Origin: Roseibium sp. Sym1
Lineage (GTDB): Bacteria; Pseudomonadota; Alphaproteobacteria; Rhizobiales; Stappiaceae
Length of the DNA stretch: 64,000 nucleotides
Reading direction: 5' to 3'
Assembly (NCBI RefSeq): GCF_027359675.1
Contig: NZ_CP114786.1
Location: forward strand, 310,001-374,000
A program made the translations under genes and the position numbers. Shown in pieces: positions 52,074-59,812 of the stretch (position 1 is its first letter; every line of letters begins with the position of its first letter). Below the pieces are notes generated by a model, which saw only the letters and a program-made list of their open reading frames with translations, did no database searches and was not told the origin of the DNA.

Positions 52074-53138
52074 CTAGTTGTCTGGCTGTGTGTCAGCCGG
52101 CACAAAAGTCTCCGGCAGGTTGTCTTTCAGGAAAACGTCGATCCCGATCCGCTCCTGGCCCTCGATGATTGGAGCCTTGTCGCACAGTGCCTTCAGGACA
52201 CGGATGGCGCTGCGGATCTCGTGGCCCGGGTCCTGGGCAATGACCGCATCGAGCACGTCGTTCCGAAGCGCGTCAAATGTGTAGGGTGTCAGTTCGTGGC
52301 CGACAAAGACGAGATCCGCGGCCCGTCCCGAGGCCGACAGCGCGGCAATGGTCCCCCTGTTGCCCGCACCTATGTTGTAGAGCCCGGCAAGATCCGGATG
52401 TTCGGTGAGGAGTTTGCCGACAAGATCCTCGTTGCGGAGATTGTCGTCCCGGCCCTCGCGCACTTTCAGAAGCTTCAGATGCGGAAAGTCGGCCTCGATC
52501 ACTTCCCGGCAACCGGCATAGCGGTCCGCGTGGTCACGCAGGCCAAGAGATCCGGCGATCAGGGCGATCTTTCCCGGGGCCCGCGGCAGGAAGCGGCCGA
52601 GCAGGCGCCCCGCGGTCCGGCCCGCCGCCAGGTTGTCGATACCGACAAAATGCTGCCGGGTGGAAGACGGGTGATCGGAGACCAGGGTCACCACCGGCAC
52701 GCCGCGATCCTGCAGCCGGTCGATCGCCGCGCGCACTTCCGGAAAGGCAGGCGCGACGACGGCAACGCCATCGCATTGGGAGCGGTCGAGCACCGCAAGC
52801 GTTCCGGCGACACGATGGCCGTCAAAGGCGTCGATCGGTTCGACATGAACATGCATACGGTCGCCGCTCAGCGTTTCCGCGTGGGACAGGGCCTCGCGGG
52901 TCAGGTCCTCCATGAACGCGTTGGGGCCGTTGGGGATGAGGAAGTGGAACCGGTAGAGCCGCTTCTTCGCAAGGCCCGCGGCAAAGACATCCGGCTTGTA
53001 GTTCAGCGTGTCGACCGCCTGGTTGACCTTCTCGATGGTAACCTTGCGCACGCCCGGCCGGCCATTCAGCACACGGTCGACCGTCGCCAGGCTGACCCCT
53101 GCCGCCGCGGCCACATCATGGATCGTTACACGCTTCAT
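52074..53138 (-). CDS. LacI-family transcriptional regulator
   Basis: A 354-residue regulator. The helix-turn-helix and hinge helix are at residues 1-60 (VTIHDVAAAAGVSLATVDRVLNGRPGVRKVTIEKV). The periplasmic-binding-protein-like domain shows PVVTLVSDHPSS, HFVGIDNLAAGRTAGRLLGR and VFVGHELTPYT, the sugar-site motifs of the group that includes many monosaccharide regulators. It precedes the GH43 gene in one operon, so it probably senses a pentose or xylo-oligosaccharide. ATG 53138 has no strong ribosome-binding site except the GGGGGAA run. Confidence 0.9.
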   Translation of the reverse strand: MKRVTIHDVAAAAGVSLATVDRVLNGRPGVRKVTIEKVNQAVDTLNYKPDVFAAGLAKKRLYRFHFLIPNGPNAFMEDLTREALSHAETLSGDRMHVHVEPIDAFDGHRVAGTLAVLDRSQCDGVAVVAPAFPEVRAAIDRLQDRGVPVVTLVSDHPSSTRQHFVGIDNLAAGRTAGRLLGRFLPRAPGKIALIAGSLGLRDHADRYAGCREVIEADFPHLKLLKVREGRDDNLRNEDLVGKLLTEHPDLAGLYNIGAGNRGTIAALSASGRAADLVFVGHELTPYTFDALRNDVLDAVIAQDPGHEIRSAIRVLKALCDKAPIIEGQERIGIDVFLKDNLPETFVPADTQPDN

Positions 53139-53236
53139 TCATTCCCCCGTTTGGCGACAGTATAACGGCGAATGAGGAACGGTCATCAGAAAATGTTCAT
53201 GGTCTAAACCGTGACGAGGTCTGAGGGATTCCGAAT

Positions 53237-54415
53237 TCAGACGAACTGCCCTGCCGCGTGCCCGGACGACCAGGCCCACTGGAAATTGAAGCCTCCGAGA
53301 TGGCCGGTGACATCGACCACCTCGCCAATGAAATAGAGTCCTGGCACCTTCGTGCTTTCCATCGTCTTGGAAGAGAGTTCCTTCGTGTCGACGCCGCCGA
53401 GCGTGACCTCCGCCGTGCGGTAGCCTTCCGTGCCGACCGGGGTCAGCTGCCAGCGCCCGAGCTGGTCCGCTGCCCGGCGCAAGACCTTGTCGGACTGGTC
53501 GGCGAGACGCCCCTTCAAAGAGAAGGTGCCGGAAAGCTCCTCCGCCAGCCGGTTTGGCAGCAGCAGGCCAAGCGCGGTCTTCAGATCCTGTTTCGGTGTT
53601 TCCTGGCGTGCCCGGCGCAGGGTCTCGAAAACATCCGCCTCGGGAACCAGGTTGACCGAGATCGGCTGGCCCTCCTTCCAATAGGACGAGATCTGCAGGA
53701 TCGACGGCCCGGACAGCCCCCGGTGGGTGAAGAGCAGGCCTTCGCGAAAGGTGGTCTTGCCGAACGACACTTTCGCGTCCACCGAGACACCCGAAAGGCG
53801 GCCGCACAGTTCCCTGTTGGCATCGGAAAAGGTCAACGGCACCAGCGCCGCGCGCGGCCGGATGACATCAAGACCGAATTGCTTCGCGAGGTCATAACCA
53901 AACCCGGTCGCGCCCATTTTGGGGATCGACGGCCCGCCGGTGGCGACCACCAGCGACCTGGCGCGCAGAGGTCCCTTGGACGTCGACACGGAAAAGCGGT
54001 CGTCAGGCTTCTCGACCGCCTTGATCTCCGTTTCAAGCTGCAGCGCGCCGCCGGCGGCGTCCAGCTCGTCCAGCAACATGCGGATGATGTCCTTGGCGCT
54101 GTCGTCGCAAAAGAGCTGGCCGAGGGTTTTCTCGTGCCAGGGGATACGGTGCTTCTCGACCAGGGACAGGAAATCGTGCTGGGTATAGCGCTTCAGCGCC
54201 GAGACGCAGAAACGCGGGTTTTCAGACAGGAAATTCGCCGGCGCGCAGTGAATATTGGTGAAGTTGCAGCGCCCGCCACCCGATATGCGGATCTTTTCGG
54301 CGGGCTTTCTGGCATGGTCGATCACCAGCACCTTGCGCCCGCGTTTTGCCGCCTCAATCGCACACATCAGACCGGCAGCACCGCCGCCGAGCACAAGAAC
54401 ATCCAGATCACGCAT
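53237..54415 (-). CDS. HI0933/BaiN-family FAD-dependent oxidoreductase (aminoacetone oxidase-like)
   Basis: A 392-residue flavoprotein. The FAD motif VLVLGGGAAGLMCAIEAAKRGRKVLVID is at residues 5-32, ISGGGRCNFTN near 45-55, VVATGGPSIPKMGATGFGYDLA near 160, and GLYFIGEVVDVTGHLGGFNFQWAWSSG at the C-terminus. This is the typical YhiN/HI0933 form, unlike the diverged copy at 36435. Reactions of most members are unknown; BaiN was linked to bile acid metabolism in Clostridium. ATG 54415 starts MRDLDVLVLGGG. It stands alone. Confidence 0.9.
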   Translation of the reverse strand: MRDLDVLVLGGGAAGLMCAIEAAKRGRKVLVIDHARKPAEKIRISGGGRCNFTNIHCAPANFLSENPRFCVSALKRYTQHDFLSLVEKHRIPWHEKTLGQLFCDDSAKDIIRMLLDELDAAGGALQLETEIKAVEKPDDRFSVSTSKGPLRARSLVVATGGPSIPKMGATGFGYDLAKQFGLDVIRPRAALVPLTFSDANRELCGRLSGVSVDAKVSFGKTTFREGLLFTHRGLSGPSILQISSYWKEGQPISVNLVPEADVFETLRRARQETPKQDLKTALGLLLPNRLAEELSGTFSLKGRLADQSDKVLRRAADQLGRWQLTPVGTEGYRTAEVTLGGVDTKELSSKTMESTKVPGLYFIGEVVDVTGHLGGFNFQWAWSSGHAAGQFV

Positions 54416-54471
54416 GGCGGCGTGTATAGCGGGTATTTGGGGACGGGGTAAGGGAGGAAAGCATTCACGGC

Positions 54472-54520
54472 CGTCAATCCGGACAAGTGCAGCGCGGCTG
54501 CGCGCCGATCCGGATTGACG
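54472..54520. repeat. Intergenic inverted repeat
   Basis: The 12-bp arms CGTCAATCCGGA / TCCGGATTGACG enclose a 25-base centre that is itself palindromic around GCAGCGCGGCTGCGC. The shape is similar to repeat family D hairpins. It lies between the flavoprotein start and the livK terminator. Confidence 0.65.
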
Positions 54521-54554
54521 ATGGAGAGGAAGGCGTTCCCTTCCCCAAAACAAA

Positions 54555-54580
54555 ACCGGCGGCCCTTTCGAGCCGCCGGT
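54555..54580 (-). terminator. Rho-independent terminator of the liv operon
   Basis: The 9-bp stem ACCGGCGGC / GCCGCCGGT with an 8-base loop is followed on the minus strand by TTTTG. It starts 29 bases after the livK stop. Confidence 0.88.
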
Positions 54581-54608
54581 CCCGCAAAATCTCTTCAGAT
54601 GAAGAAAC

Positions 54609-55814
54609 TTACTTCATTTCAGTGACGACCTCGAAGCCGTCGGAGCCGACTTCCCACAGGGCATAGGTGCCCGGAACGTCGCCCTTGGCGTCGAAGTTGT
54701 GGTCGCCTGCGGCACCCTTGTAGTCGATGGCGGTACCGGCTGCGATCAGCTCTTTCGCCTTCTGCCACTCGCCCGGCCGGATGGTTTCACCTTCGCCGTT
54801 GGAAACCTCGACCATGGCCGCCGCAACGCCGGCCTTGTCGCCACCGGCCTTTTCAATGGCCAGCGCCAGCAGGAAGGCGGCGTCGTAGGACGTGTTGGCG
54901 AAGATCGCATCCGGATCGCCGCCGACACCCTTGAAGGCTTCGTTGAAAAGGTCGAGCGACTCGGACTTTTCACCGACCGGGGAAGACGACACGAAGGTGG
55001 AGAGGTTTTCCGCACCCAGTTCGTTGATCACCGCGTCGGACTTCATGCCGTCGCCGCCGACGAACTTCTCGAAGAAGCCGTTTTCCAGGGCCTGGCGCAG
55101 GATGGTCAGGCCGGTGCCGTCGCCGTAGTCGAAGATGACCAGCGTGTCGGCGCCGCCCTTGGCCAGCTCGGCCAGGTTGGAACGGTAGGACGCCTTGCCT
55201 TCTTCATGGGCCGCAAACGCGGTGATTTCACCGCCAAGCTCGTCGACATATTCCGCCTTGAACGCGTTGGCGAGACCGGTGCCGTAGTCGTTGTTGAGAT
55301 AGGCAACCGCGACCTTGCCGTAGCCCTGGTCCTTCAGGGTACGGGCGAGCGCACGGCCCTGGTAGTCATCGGACGGCACGGTGCGGAACACGGTGCCCTT
55401 GTCTTCCAGGTTGGTGATTTCCGGAGACGTGCCGGACGGCGTGATCATGGTGATGCCGGCCGGAATGGTGACGGAGCCGGCAGCAGCCAGAACGGCGCCC
55501 GAGCAATGCGGACCGACGACGCCGACAACGCCTTCGATATTGACCGCCTTGGTGGCGGCGTCCGTGCCGTTCTGCGGGTTGCAGGCACTGTCGCCGACCA
55601 CGCCTACCAGCTTTTCACCGTCACCGATACCGCCCTGCTCGTTGACCTGCTGGACCGCCAGCTGGGCCGCGTCGATCATGGCCGGAGCCATGGCGGCGAT
55701 CGGGCCGGAAACGCCGCCGAGCAGGCCGATCTTGACATCGGCATGTGCCGGGACGGATGCCAGCGCGGTTGCCGTCATCAGGCCTGCCGCGAGCGCGAGA
55801 ATCTTGGTTTTCAT
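54609..55814 (-). CDS. livK: Branched-chain amino acid ABC transporter substrate-binding protein LivK
   Basis: A 401-residue periplasmic binding protein. The signal peptide covers residues 1-25 (LALAAGLMTATALASVPAHA). KIGLLGGVSGPIAAMAPAMIDAAQLAVQQVN, GVVGPHCSGAVLAAAG and TPSGTSPEITN match Peripla_BP_6 proteins with the ligand loop. A cysteine in DSACNPQNG and one in PHCSG may form a disulfide. ATG 55814 follows GAGGTACTTATT. It is last in livGFHMK, with a 94-base gap before it that could hold its own promoter. The ligand may be leucine, isoleucine, valine or another amide or amino acid. Confidence 0.88.
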   Translation of the reverse strand: MKTKILALAAGLMTATALASVPAHADVKIGLLGGVSGPIAAMAPAMIDAAQLAVQQVNEQGGIGDGEKLVGVVGDSACNPQNGTDAATKAVNIEGVVGVVGPHCSGAVLAAAGSVTIPAGITMITPSGTSPEITNLEDKGTVFRTVPSDDYQGRALARTLKDQGYGKVAVAYLNNDYGTGLANAFKAEYVDELGGEITAFAAHEEGKASYRSNLAELAKGGADTLVIFDYGDGTGLTILRQALENGFFEKFVGGDGMKSDAVINELGAENLSTFVSSSPVGEKSESLDLFNEAFKGVGGDPDAIFANTSYDAAFLLALAIEKAGGDKAGVAAAMVEVSNGEGETIRPGEWQKAKELIAAGTAIDYKGAAGDHNFDAKGDVPGTYALWEVGSDGFEVVTEMK

Positions 55815-55908
55815 AATAAGTACCTCCTCAATTATCCGGTCTTTGCCGGGTCTTTGAATTTTCAGGGCAACACACTCATATGGCGAGTACCGCCCAGAAG
55901 GAACGGGC

Positions 55909-56871
55909 CTAGTGGTCCGTCCCGGATTTTGTACTCCGCAGGTCTCCTCTGAGGGGCTCCGGCAGGAGCCCTTCCGGCCGAAACCGCAGCACGAGCTGCA
56001 GCATCAGGCCAATCAGGAACAGGCGGATGTATTTTGCCTGAACCGCATATTCATGCGGAAGGCGATCCGTTGCAATCTCTGATACGGACCAAATGATCCA
56101 AACCACGGCCGCGCCGAGGATCGCGCCCCGGTTGTTGCCGGACCCGCCAAGGATCAGCATGATCCAGACAAGGAAGGTCGCCACCATGGGATCGATGGCT
56201 TCCGGCGTGATCGAGCGGTTGAAATGGGCGAACAGCGCCCCGCCGAGCCCCATCAGGGCCGCGCCGAAGATGAAGGCTTCCAGGCGGCGGAACTCGACGT
56301 CCTTGCCCATCGCCTTGGCGGCACCCTCGTTGTCGCGGATCGCGCGCATCATGCGGCCCCAGGGGGCATTGAACTGGCGTTCGACCAGCACATAGGCGGC
56401 GATCAGGACCGCAAGCACGATCACCAGATAGGCGACTTGCGATTCCATGTAGCCGATATCGCCCATGGGCCGCGGGATGCTGGAAATGCCGCGCGCGCCG
56501 TTGGTCAGTGCCGGTTCCGACTTGATCACCAGACGGATGATCTCGGCGATGCCGATGGAGGCAATCGCCAGGTAGTCGGAACGGAAGCGCAGACAGATCT
56601 TGCCGATCGGCCAGGCGACCAGGGCCGCCGCCAGCATCGCCCCGATCCAGCCGATGACAAAATGCAGGTCGAACCCGCCAATGCGGTCCGCTTCCATGGC
56701 TGTCGTCAGGATCGCGGACGTATAGGCGCCGACGGCGAAGAAACCGGCGATGCCCGCATTGAAGAGGCCGGCAAAGCCCCACTGGATGTTCAGCCCCAGC
56801 GCCAGCAGCGCGTAGATGCAGATGAAGATCGCCATGAAGAGGGCGTAGTTGACGAGACCGAGAAGTTCCAT
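55909..56871 (-). CDS. livM: Branched-chain amino acid ABC transporter permease LivM
   Basis: A 320-residue permease with about eight to nine membrane segments. The LivM block is LNIQWGFAGLFNAGIAGFFAVGAYTSA, then FRSDYLAIASIGIAEIIRL and the family loop RRLEAFIFGAALMGLGGALFAHFN and GSGNNRGAILGAAVVWIIW. It pairs with LivH and docks to LivG and LivF. It starts 14 bases after the livH stop. Confidence 0.92.
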   Translation of the reverse strand: MELLGLVNYALFMAIFICIYALLALGLNIQWGFAGLFNAGIAGFFAVGAYTSAILTTAMEADRIGGFDLHFVIGWIGAMLAAALVAWPIGKICLRFRSDYLAIASIGIAEIIRLVIKSEPALTNGARGISSIPRPMGDIGYMESQVAYLVIVLAVLIAAYVLVERQFNAPWGRMMRAIRDNEGAAKAMGKDVEFRRLEAFIFGAALMGLGGALFAHFNRSITPEAIDPMVATFLVWIMLILGGSGNNRGAILGAAVVWIIWSVSEIATDRLPHEYAVQAKYIRLFLIGLMLQLVLRFRPEGLLPEPLRGDLRSTKSGTDH

Positions 56872-56885
56872 GTCCGTCCTCCCCC

Positions 56886-57758
56886 TTAGAGTACCTTGCC
56901 CTTGAGCAACCCGGTCGGGCGCACAAGCAGCATGAACAGCAAAATGGCGAAGGCCATGGCGGCCTTGTATTCACTCGGGATCACGAGCACCGACAATTCC
57001 TCGGCAATGCCGACGATCAGCCCGCCGAGGACAGCCCCCTCGACCCGGCCGACACCGCCCAGAATGGCGGCGGCGAACATGGGCAGCAGCATGTGCCAGC
57101 CCATCATCGATTTCAGCTCGGTGTTCAGCCCCAGGAAGAAACCGGAGGCCGCGCAGAGCCCGCCCGCGATCATCCAGGTCAGCATGACGACCTTCTTGTT
57201 GTCGATGCCCGAGAGCAGCGCCAGGTTCGGGTTGTCGGACATCGCCCGCATGGCCTTGCCCCATTTCGAGCGGGTCAGGAACAGCTGCAGGCCGCCGACC
57301 AGCACGATCAGCGCCAGGACGGTGTAGATCTCGCGGTCGCGGATGCGCAGGCCGAAATAGTTTTCCGGCCGGACGATTCCGCGCGTGTAGGTTTCCGTGT
57401 CGACACCCCAGACGACCTGGATCACCGAGCGCACCATCAGGGCAATGCCGAGCGAGGCCATCACGGTGACGATCTTGGGCCGCTCGCGCAGATGCTCGTA
57501 GAAAAGCTTGTCGATGCCGACGGCGACAGCCGCCGTGCCGAGGATCGCGATCGGCAGGGCGACGAGCGGCGACACGCCAAGGCCGGTGACAACCGCGAGC
57601 GCGATGAAGGCACCAAGTGTCGCAAGATCGCCGTGGGCCAGGTGCGCGTAACGCAGGATGGCAAAGATCAGCGTGATGCCGACGGCGCCGAGCGCATAGA
57701 TGGAGCCGAGCACGATGCCCGGAATGACATAGAAATTCAGAAGGTCAAAGAGTTCCAT
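56886..57758 (-). CDS. livH: Branched-chain amino acid ABC transporter permease LivH
   Basis: A 290-residue permease with about seven to eight membrane segments. Family blocks are GSIYALGAVGITLIFAILRYAHLAHGDLATLGAFIAL, FYEHLRERPKIVTVMASLGIALM and GVGRVEGAVLGGLIVGIAEEL. This is the standard LivH layout. It lies 5 bases after the livF stop and 14 before livM, in one operon. Confidence 0.92.
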   Translation of the reverse strand: MELFDLLNFYVIPGIVLGSIYALGAVGITLIFAILRYAHLAHGDLATLGAFIALAVVTGLGVSPLVALPIAILGTAAVAVGIDKLFYEHLRERPKIVTVMASLGIALMVRSVIQVVWGVDTETYTRGIVRPENYFGLRIRDREIYTVLALIVLVGGLQLFLTRSKWGKAMRAMSDNPNLALLSGIDNKKVVMLTWMIAGGLCAASGFFLGLNTELKSMMGWHMLLPMFAAAILGGVGRVEGAVLGGLIVGIAEELSVLVIPSEYKAAMAFAILLFMLLVRPTGLLKGKVL

Positions 57759-57763
57759 ACCGG

Positions 57764-58471
57764 TCAGCCCCCCAGGAACATTTCGGCGACTTCACGGTCG
57801 GCAAGCAGTTCGGCGCCGGTGCCCTCGTGCCGGTTCTTGCCGGCGGCCAGCACATAGCCCCGGTCGGCAAAGGCCAGGGCCTGCTTGGCATGCTGCTCCA
57901 CCAGCAGAATGGCCACGCCAGTGTCCCGCACATCCCGGCAGATCTGGAAGATCTGTTCCATGTATTTCGGCGACAGCCCGGCGGTCGGCTCGTCGAGCAG
58001 CAGGAGTTTCGGGTCGAGCATCAGCGCCCGGCCCATGGCGACCATCTGGCGCTGACCGCCCGACAGGCTGCCCGCCAGTGTCTTGTGCCGCTCCTTGAGA
58101 TCCGGAAACAGATCGTAGACCCGGTCACAGGCGGCGGTCAGATCGCCCTTTTTCAGGAAGCCGCCCATCTCGAGATTCTCGTGGATCGACATTTCCCGGA
58201 AGATGTTGTCGACCTGCGGCACGTAGCAGATGCCGCGCTGGACGATCCGGTTCGGTGTCCATTTGGTGATGTCGTCGCCATCGAAAAGCATTTTGCCGCC
58301 GCGGATGGTCAGCATGCCGAAGACGGATTTCATCGCCGTGGACTTGCCGGCGCCGTTGGGACCGACAATGGCGACGATCTCGTCCGGGGCCACATGCATG
58401 GAGACATCCTGCAGGATGTCCGCGTCGCCGTAGCCGCCGGTGATGTTTTCCATCGACAGGAGTGCGCTCAT
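57764..58471 (-). CDS. livF: Branched-chain amino acid ABC transporter ATPase LivF
   Basis: A 235-residue ATPase. Walker A GPNGAGKST is at 37-45, the signature is LSGGQRQMVAMGRALM, and Walker B is LLLDEPTAGLSPKYMEQ, which marks the LivF type. ATG 58471 overlaps the livG stop as ATGA. The frame extends to 58591 but the overlap start gives the usual LivF length. Confidence 0.93.
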   Translation of the reverse strand: MSALLSMENITGGYGDADILQDVSMHVAPDEIVAIVGPNGAGKSTAMKSVFGMLTIRGGKMLFDGDDITKWTPNRIVQRGICYVPQVDNIFREMSIHENLEMGGFLKKGDLTAACDRVYDLFPDLKERHKTLAGSLSGGQRQMVAMGRALMLDPKLLLLDEPTAGLSPKYMEQIFQICRDVRDTGVAILLVEQHAKQALAFADRGYVLAAGKNRHEGTGAELLADREVAEMFLGG

Positions 58472-59238
58472 GCGGCATCTCCCGTGGTTTCGCCCAGATA
58501 GGCTTCCAGAACCTGCGGGTTGGAGCGAACCGTCTGGAAATCTCCCTCGATCAGCACACGGCCCTCGGCCATGCAGACGACCGGATCGCACAGCTTCTCG
58601 ATCATTTCCATGTCGTGCTCGATCAGGATGAAGGTGTAGCCGCGCTCCTTGTTGAGGATCTCGATCTTGGCCTCGAGCTTGCGCAACAGCGTGCGGTTGA
58701 CGCCCGCGGCAGGCTCGTCGAGCAGCACCAGCTTCGCCTTGGTCATCATGGTGCGGCCGAGTTCCAGAAGTTTCTTCTGGCCGCCGGACAGGTTTCCTGC
58801 CCGTTCATGCGCAACATGGGTCAATTCGAGGAACTCGAGCGTCTCGTAGGCCTTGCGTTCGACGTCCGCTTCCGCCGTTTTCACCTTGCTCCAGGTGAAC
58901 CAGTTGGAAAACAGGCGCTCACCGGGCTGGGCCGGCGGCACCATCATCAGGTTTTCCAGGGTGGTCAGCTTATGAAACTCATGCGGGATCTGAAACGTCC
59001 GCACCAGCCCCTTGTGGAACAGCTGGTGGCTGGCCAGCGGCGTGACGTCCTCGCCGAGAAACCGGATCCTGCCGCTGGTCGGTTGCAACGCCCCTGCAAT
59101 CAGGTTGAAAAGGGTTGTCTTCCCGGCTCCGTTGGGGCCAATCAACCCCGTAATACTGCCTTCCTCGACGCGGAACGAGCAGCCATTCACCGCCCTGAAC
59201 CCGCCAAAGTCCATTACGAGCTCATCAAGCTCCAGCAT
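58468..59238 (-). CDS. livG: Branched-chain amino acid ABC transporter ATPase LivG
   Basis: A 256-residue ATPase, first in the operon. Walker A GPNGAGKTT is at 34-42, the signature is LSGGQKKLLELGRTMM, Walker B is VLLDEPAAGVN, and the switch His is in LIEHDMEMIEKL. GGFRAVNGCSF at the start is typical of LivG. It drives import together with LivF. The promoter should lie in 59239 onward. Confidence 0.93.
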   Translation of the reverse strand: MLELDELVMDFGGFRAVNGCSFRVEEGSITGLIGPNGAGKTTLFNLIAGALQPTSGRIRFLGEDVTPLASHQLFHKGLVRTFQIPHEFHKLTTLENLMMVPPAQPGERLFSNWFTWSKVKTAEADVERKAYETLEFLELTHVAHERAGNLSGGQKKLLELGRTMMTKAKLVLLDEPAAGVNRTLLRKLEAKIEILNKERGYTFILIEHDMEMIEKLCDPVVCMAEGRVLIEGDFQTVRSNPQVLEAYLGETTGDAA

Positions 59239-59812
59239 TCACGCTCCTCGCCGCCCCACGGTCGTTCTTCTTGCCTTTGGCCGCGCCCTTCCCATTGTTC
59301 AGGATTGTTCGAGCGGGCGCTTAACGGCCCGCAACGGCGCGGCGTCCAGTCCTTCTAACTTCATTGACAGCGCAATCAACTCATAATCTCCGGGTTCCAC
59401 CGCAGAAAGGGCAAGATTTTCCAGAATTTGCAATTCCCGGGAACGCGTGATCTCAAATTTCGGCAGATTTACGGAGGTTTCCCGCGTGACGGACGGGATG
59501 TCGTCTCCAGAAGGTCACCGGTTCGTGCGCTCCGGGACAGTCGGAAATCTGCAGGGTTTGCAACTTCTTTGACAGCCGCACGAGACGATCGTCAAAATCG
59601 TAGAATTCCATGTAAATTTTATCAATACCAATTTTTCACTGTCTCGAAATCAATCAAATCGGTTTCCTTTATTAAGTTTCCCGGAGTTTTTCCCCCTTTT
59701 AAATTGATTGATAAATATCCTCTCATTACACTTGCTGTGTCTACATTTCGAGAGTGCCGTAATATCAGCGATTTGGAACTGGTATTTCGTTTAAGGGCCG
59801 ATTGCGCTCATC
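59239..59812. other. Gene-free region between livG and the GGDEF-EAL gene
   Basis: 574 bases between divergent genes. The first 350 have genomic GC content and no recognisable signal. From about 59605 to 59760 the DNA is very AT-rich (TGTAAATTTTATCAATACC, TTAAATTGATTGATAAATAT), the likely promoter of the cyclic-di-GMP gene. It has a 9-bp inverted pair ATCAATCAA (59649-59657) / TTGATTGAT (59704-59712), similar to the TTGATTGAT string in the choX-betI promoter. Confidence 0.5.
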
